A DNA stretch of 64,000 nt from Nakamurella lactea DSM 19367 (GTDB taxonomy: Bacteria; Actinomycetota; Actinomycetes; Mycobacteriales; Nakamurellaceae), in NCBI RefSeq assembly GCF_000426645.1, contig NZ_AUFT01000008.1, positions 310,001 to 374,000 of the forward strand, given 5' to 3'. Position numbers and translations under genes: made by a program. Position 1 is the first letter of the stretch, and the number at the start of each line of letters is the position of its first letter. The notes below the pieces were generated by a model. It was given only the letters and a program-made list of their open reading frames with translations, did no database searches and was not told where the DNA came from. This document shows positions 61,279 to 64,000 of this stretch, in pieces.

Positions 61279-62205
61279 ATGACGCTTCGGACGGATCCGG
61301 CGGCCCCGTCCGCCGCCGCGCCAACAGCAGCCTCGACCGGGGAGCCGAAGGCGGCCACGATGGCGCTGGGCGCGTCCGCGGCCGCGCTGTCCGCGGCGGC
61401 GGCAGCAGCTGTCCGGATCGAACTGCTCGACGATGTTGCGCACCAACGTGATGCCGCCGACGTCATCGATCAGGTGTGGCAGATGGACGAGGGACACCGG
61501 CTGCTGGAACCGAACCTCTTGCGTGCGCTTGCCCACAGCGGCAATTACGTGGCGGGCGCCTTCGCCGGGGCACAGTTGATCGGTGCTTGCGTCGGCTTCC
61601 TCGGCCGCGACGGGAACGGGAGCCAGTTGCTGCACTCGCATGTGGCGGGCGTGTTGCCCGGCGGCGCCGGTCGCGGAGTGGGTCGGGCGATGAAACTCCA
61701 CCAGCGGGCGTGGTGTCTGCAGCGCGAGGTGCAGACGATAGCGTGGACCTACGATCCGCTGATCGCCCGGAACGCCTACCTCAACCTGCGGGTGCTCGGG
61801 GCCAGCGCCGAGGAGTACTTGGTGGCCTTCTACGGCCAGATGGCGGACGCGATCAATGCCGGCGACCGCACCGATCGGCTGCTGGTCCGTTGGCACCTGA
61901 CGGCGCCCGTCCCCGACCCGCCCGAGGTCGGGATCGACCGGGCGGTCCCGGCTGCCATCTATCGGGATGCCGCGGGTGCGCCGGTCGCCGCCGCGACGCC
62001 GGACGCGTCACGCTGTCGGCTGGCGATCCCGGCGGACATCGAGGCACTGCGGCGCTCCGAACCGGAGCTGGCGACCAGGTGGCGGATGGTCGTCGGGGAG
62101 GTACTGCCGGCCCTGTTGGCGACAGGCTGGGCCGTCACCGGGTTCGACCGGGCGGGTCATTACCTGCTCGACCGCGCGCCGGCGGCGCCGCCAGGCAGGT
62201 CCTGA
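61279..62205 (+). CDS. COG3375-type GNAT acyltransferase (second copy)
   Basis: This 308-residue protein has an Ala-rich N-terminal region of about 45 residues, an acyl-CoA-binding segment HVAGVLPGGAGRGVGRAM (121-138) and the family block WTYDPLIARNAYLN (156-169). It is a paralogue of the protein at 273, sharing HQRAW and the TDRLLV(E/R)W segment. Unlike the first copy it has no racemase partner. It lies between a PucR-like regulator and a molybdenum hydroxylase operon. It probably acylates a small amine or amino acid, but the substrate is unknown. Confidence 0.8.
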   Translation: MTLRTDPAAPSAAAPTAASTGEPKAATMALGASAAALSAAAAAAVRIELLDDVAHQRDAADVIDQVWQMDEGHRLLEPNLLRALAHSGNYVAGAFAGAQLIGACVGFLGRDGNGSQLLHSHVAGVLPGGAGRGVGRAMKLHQRAWCLQREVQTIAWTYDPLIARNAYLNLRVLGASAEEYLVAFYGQMADAINAGDRTDRLLVRWHLTAPVPDPPEVGIDRAVPAAIYRDAAGAPVAAATPDASRCRLAIPADIEALRRSEPELATRWRMVVGEVLPALLATGWAVTGFDRAGHYLLDRAPAAPPGRS

Positions 62206-62274
62206 CAGCAAGTCGACCCGTCGATGTCAGGTCCTGCCGTACGCCCGGGGCCGCGCTGGGGCAGGATCGTAAGG

Positions 62275-63192
62275 ATGAAACCCGCTCCCTTCACTTGGCA
62301 CGGGCCGCGCACCGTCGACGAGGCGGTCGCGGTGCTGGCCGAGGTGGGGCACGAGGGCAAGGTGCTGGCCGGCGGACAGTCGTTGATCCCGGTGCTGGCG
62401 ATGCGGCTGGCCGAGCCGGCGCATCTGGTCGACATCAATGCCGTAGCAGGGTTGGACCGCATCGTTGTGGATGCCACCGGGGTGACGATCGGCGCGCTGG
62501 TTCGGCACGCGAGTCTGGAACGGGATGACGCGGCGGCCGCGGCCCAGCCGCTGTTGCGGCAGGCGCTGCGGCTGGTGGCGCATCCGACGATCCGCAATCG
62601 CGGCACCACTGTCGGCTCGCTGGCGCACGCCGACCCGTCCGGCGAGATGACCAGCGTGCTAACGCTGCTCGGCGGCACGATCACGGCTCGTTCGGCCCGC
62701 GGGGAGCGGACCATTCCGGCGACCGAGTTCTTCGTCGGGCCGCTGGAGTCGGCCCTGGCCGCGGACGAACTCGCGGTGTCGGCGCACTTCCCGGCCGCCT
62801 CTGCCGGCACCGGCTCGGCGTTCGTCGAGGTGGCCAGGCGGCACGGCGACTATGCGCTGTGCGGCGTCGGCGCGGTCGCCACGGTCGACCCCGCCGGCGC
62901 GGTCACCGGCCTGCGCTGCGGCTACCTCTCGGTCTCCGAGACTCCGCTGACGGTGGATCTGACCGACGCCTGGAACTCCGGTGACGACGCAGCGGCCGCC
63001 ACCGCGGCGGCGGCCCGGGCGGCCGTCGACCCGCTGCCGGACATTCACGCCACCGCCGAGTACCGCCGTCAGCTGGCCGGCGTGCTGACCGTCCGGGCGG
63101 CCGAACAGGCGGTGGCGCAGGCCGTTCAGCGCGTCGGAACAATGGGTCGGGACAACGAGTCGGGACACAACGAGGAGGACCGCAGCGCGTGA
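62275..63192 (+). CDS. Molybdenum hydroxylase FAD-binding subunit (CoxM/XdhB-like)
   Basis: This 305-residue protein has the FAD-binding motifs GGQSLIPVLAMR (about 38-49) and TVGSLAHADPSGE (about 113-125), and a C-terminal CO-dehydrogenase flavoprotein domain. It is the medium subunit, giving the FAD/2Fe-2S/Mo gene order. ATG 62275 starts the conserved KPAPFTWHGP sequence. It overlaps the iron-sulfur gene by 4 nt. The family covers xanthine dehydrogenase, CO dehydrogenase and aldehyde oxidase-like enzymes; the purine context favours a xanthine-type substrate but this is not proven. Confidence 0.88.
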   Translation: MKPAPFTWHGPRTVDEAVAVLAEVGHEGKVLAGGQSLIPVLAMRLAEPAHLVDINAVAGLDRIVVDATGVTIGALVRHASLERDDAAAAAQPLLRQALRLVAHPTIRNRGTTVGSLAHADPSGEMTSVLTLLGGTITARSARGERTIPATEFFVGPLESALAADELAVSAHFPAASAGTGSAFVEVARRHGDYALCGVGAVATVDPAGAVTGLRCGYLSVSETPLTVDLTDAWNSGDDAAAATAAAARAAVDPLPDIHATAEYRRQLAGVLTVRAAEQAVAQAVQRVGTMGRDNESGHNEEDRSA

Positions 63193-63830
63193 GTGAGCAG
63201 GTCAGATCAACGTCCCGGAACGGCGCCGAGGTGGCTACCGGCACCGTGCCAGCCGGTGCCCGATCGACGGTCGCCGTCACGGTGAACGGCACTCACCGCA
63301 GCGCGGAGGTGGAGTCCCGACGCACCCTCAGCGACTACCTGCGGCACGATCTCGGCCTCACCGGGACCCACGTCGGCTGCGAGCACGGCGTGTGTGGCGC
63401 CTGCACGGTGCTGCTGGACGGCACCCCGGTGCGCAGTTGCCTGGTCTTCGCGGTCACGGCGGCCGGCCACCAGGTGACCACGGCCGAGGGCCTCGGCCAG
63501 CTCGACGAGTCCGGCGACCCGAACTCGCTGTCGCCCGTGCAACGGGCGTTCCGGGACTGCCATGCGCTGCAGTGCGGGTTCTGTACCCCGGGCTTCATGA
63601 CCACCATCACCGCCGGGATCGCCGAGAACCCGGACCCGACCAGGGACGAGGCGGTCGAGATGATCGCCGGGAACCTGTGCCGCTGCACCGGGTATCAGAA
63701 CATTGTCGACGCGGTGCTACGGGCAGCCGAGCTGGCGAAGGACCCAGCGGCGCCGCTCACCGACCGGTTCACCGAGCATTCGGATGCCGCCCATTCCGCT
63801 GACCAGGACGCCGACGGGGCCGGCGCCTGA
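63189..63830 (+). CDS. Molybdenum hydroxylase 2Fe-2S subunit
   Basis: This 213-residue protein has a plant-type ferredoxin cluster C64-C69-C72-C84 (CEHGVCGACTVLLDG) and a helical-bundle cluster C129-C132-C164-C166 (CGFCTPGF, NLCRCTGY). An N-terminal extension of about 27 residues precedes the first beta strand, longer than usual, and a C-terminal tail of about 30 residues is Asp/Ala-rich. The GTG start overlaps the FAD-subunit gene, and its stop shares one base with the large-subunit start. It carries electrons from the Mo centre to FAD. Confidence 0.92.
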   Translation: MSEQVRSTSRNGAEVATGTVPAGARSTVAVTVNGTHRSAEVESRRTLSDYLRHDLGLTGTHVGCEHGVCGACTVLLDGTPVRSCLVFAVTAAGHQVTTAEGLGQLDESGDPNSLSPVQRAFRDCHALQCGFCTPGFMTTITAGIAENPDPTRDEAVEMIAGNLCRCTGYQNIVDAVLRAAELAKDPAAPLTDRFTEHSDAAHSADQDADGAGA

Positions 63831-64000
63831 TGGTCACTCGCTATTTCGGCACCGCCGTCAAACGCACCGAGGACCTTCGGCTGACCACCGGGCACGGTCG
63901 GTACACCGACGACGTCGGTACCGGCCCCGACGGGGAGCATGCCCTTGAAGTCGCCTACCTGCGTTCCCCGCACGCGCACGCCAGAATCCTGGACATCGAC
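63830..64000 (+). CDS. Molybdenum hydroxylase large subunit, N-terminus only
   Basis: The first 57 codons read VTRYFGTAVKRTEDLRLTTG, then GRYTDDV and YLRSPHAHARILDID, the standard opening of xanthine/CO/aldehyde dehydrogenase large subunits. ATG 63830 shares a base with the preceding stop. The molybdopterin-binding residues and the active-site loop that would distinguish xanthine from CO dehydrogenase lie beyond the window. Confidence 0.88.
   Translation, partial: MVTRYFGTAVKRTEDLRLTTGHGRYTDDVGTGPDGEHALEVAYLRSPHAHARILDID

Noticed and set aside
1..64000. Search by eye for tRNA, rRNA, CRISPR arrays, intact transposases and riboswitches
   Set aside because: I saw no regular repeat-spacer pattern, no transposase motif and no RNA-gene signature; short RNAs could still be missed without a covariance search.

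Overview
The window is high-GC DNA with dense, often overlapping genes. Start codons include many GTG, and typical actinobacterial families are present: DUF222/HNH (13E12-type), a maltokinase N-cap protein, a SigE-type sigma factor, a Phd/VapC pair and a type VII toxin N-terminus. It most likely comes from an actinomycete chromosome. I cannot name the genus. I saw no rRNA, tRNA, CRISPR array or intact insertion sequence.

Left island (1-14.1 kb). A COG3375-type GNAT acyltransferase overlaps an enolase-superfamily N-acylamino-acid racemase/OSBS, followed by a PucR-type regulator. On the minus strand lie a beta-lactamase-fold serine hydrolase, an N-acyl-D-amino-acid deacylase and a class-A beta-lactamase-like protein. 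Then comes a complete dipeptide/oligopeptide ABC importer: lipoprotein, permease, a permease fused to an ATPase, and an ATPase. Together these look like uptake of D-residue-containing peptides or N-acyl-D-amino acids, their hydrolysis, and conversion of D- to L-amino acids through N-acylated intermediates.

Middle (14.1-42.5 kb). This is a mosaic of small regulatory and transport units. They are two ArsR/AHSA1 pairs with apparently leaderless regulator mRNAs, a TetR gene divergent from a quinone-oxidoreductase/SDR pair with a clear operator, an Lrp/LysE pair, a Phd/VapC toxin-antitoxin pair, a MacB-like exporter beside a fragment of an I36/crystallin-like secreted protein, a large ATPase-LuxR regulator, an ABC-2 exporter, and a sigma factor coupled to a membrane META-domain protein. 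There is also an AT-richer stretch (about 34.4-38 kb) with a secreted chymotrypsin-fold protease and a decayed type VII toxin N-terminus, then ilvD and a DUF222/HNH gene.

Right island (42.5-64 kb). A minus-strand operon encodes DUF2877, FdrA, DUF1116 and ArsC. The first three correspond to the FdrA/YlbE/YlbF set linked to the oxamate carbamoyltransferase step of allantoin breakdown. It is divergent from a classical PucR gene and an NCS2 nucleobase permease. A second beta-lactamase-fold hydrolase and a second peptide importer follow, again with the permease-ATPase fusion. Then come an enterochelin-esterase-like hydrolase co-transcribed with a third PucR-type regulator, a second COG3375 GNAT, and a molybdenum hydroxylase operon (FAD, 2Fe-2S and large subunit) cut by the window end. 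Purine/ureide nitrogen use is the likely theme.

The two islands repeat the same components: COG3375 GNAT, GAF-like PucR regulator, beta-lactamase-fold hydrolase and importer with fused DppC-DppD. A shared 10-bp palindrome lies upstream of both binding-protein genes. They appear to be paralogous nitrogen-scavenging modules.
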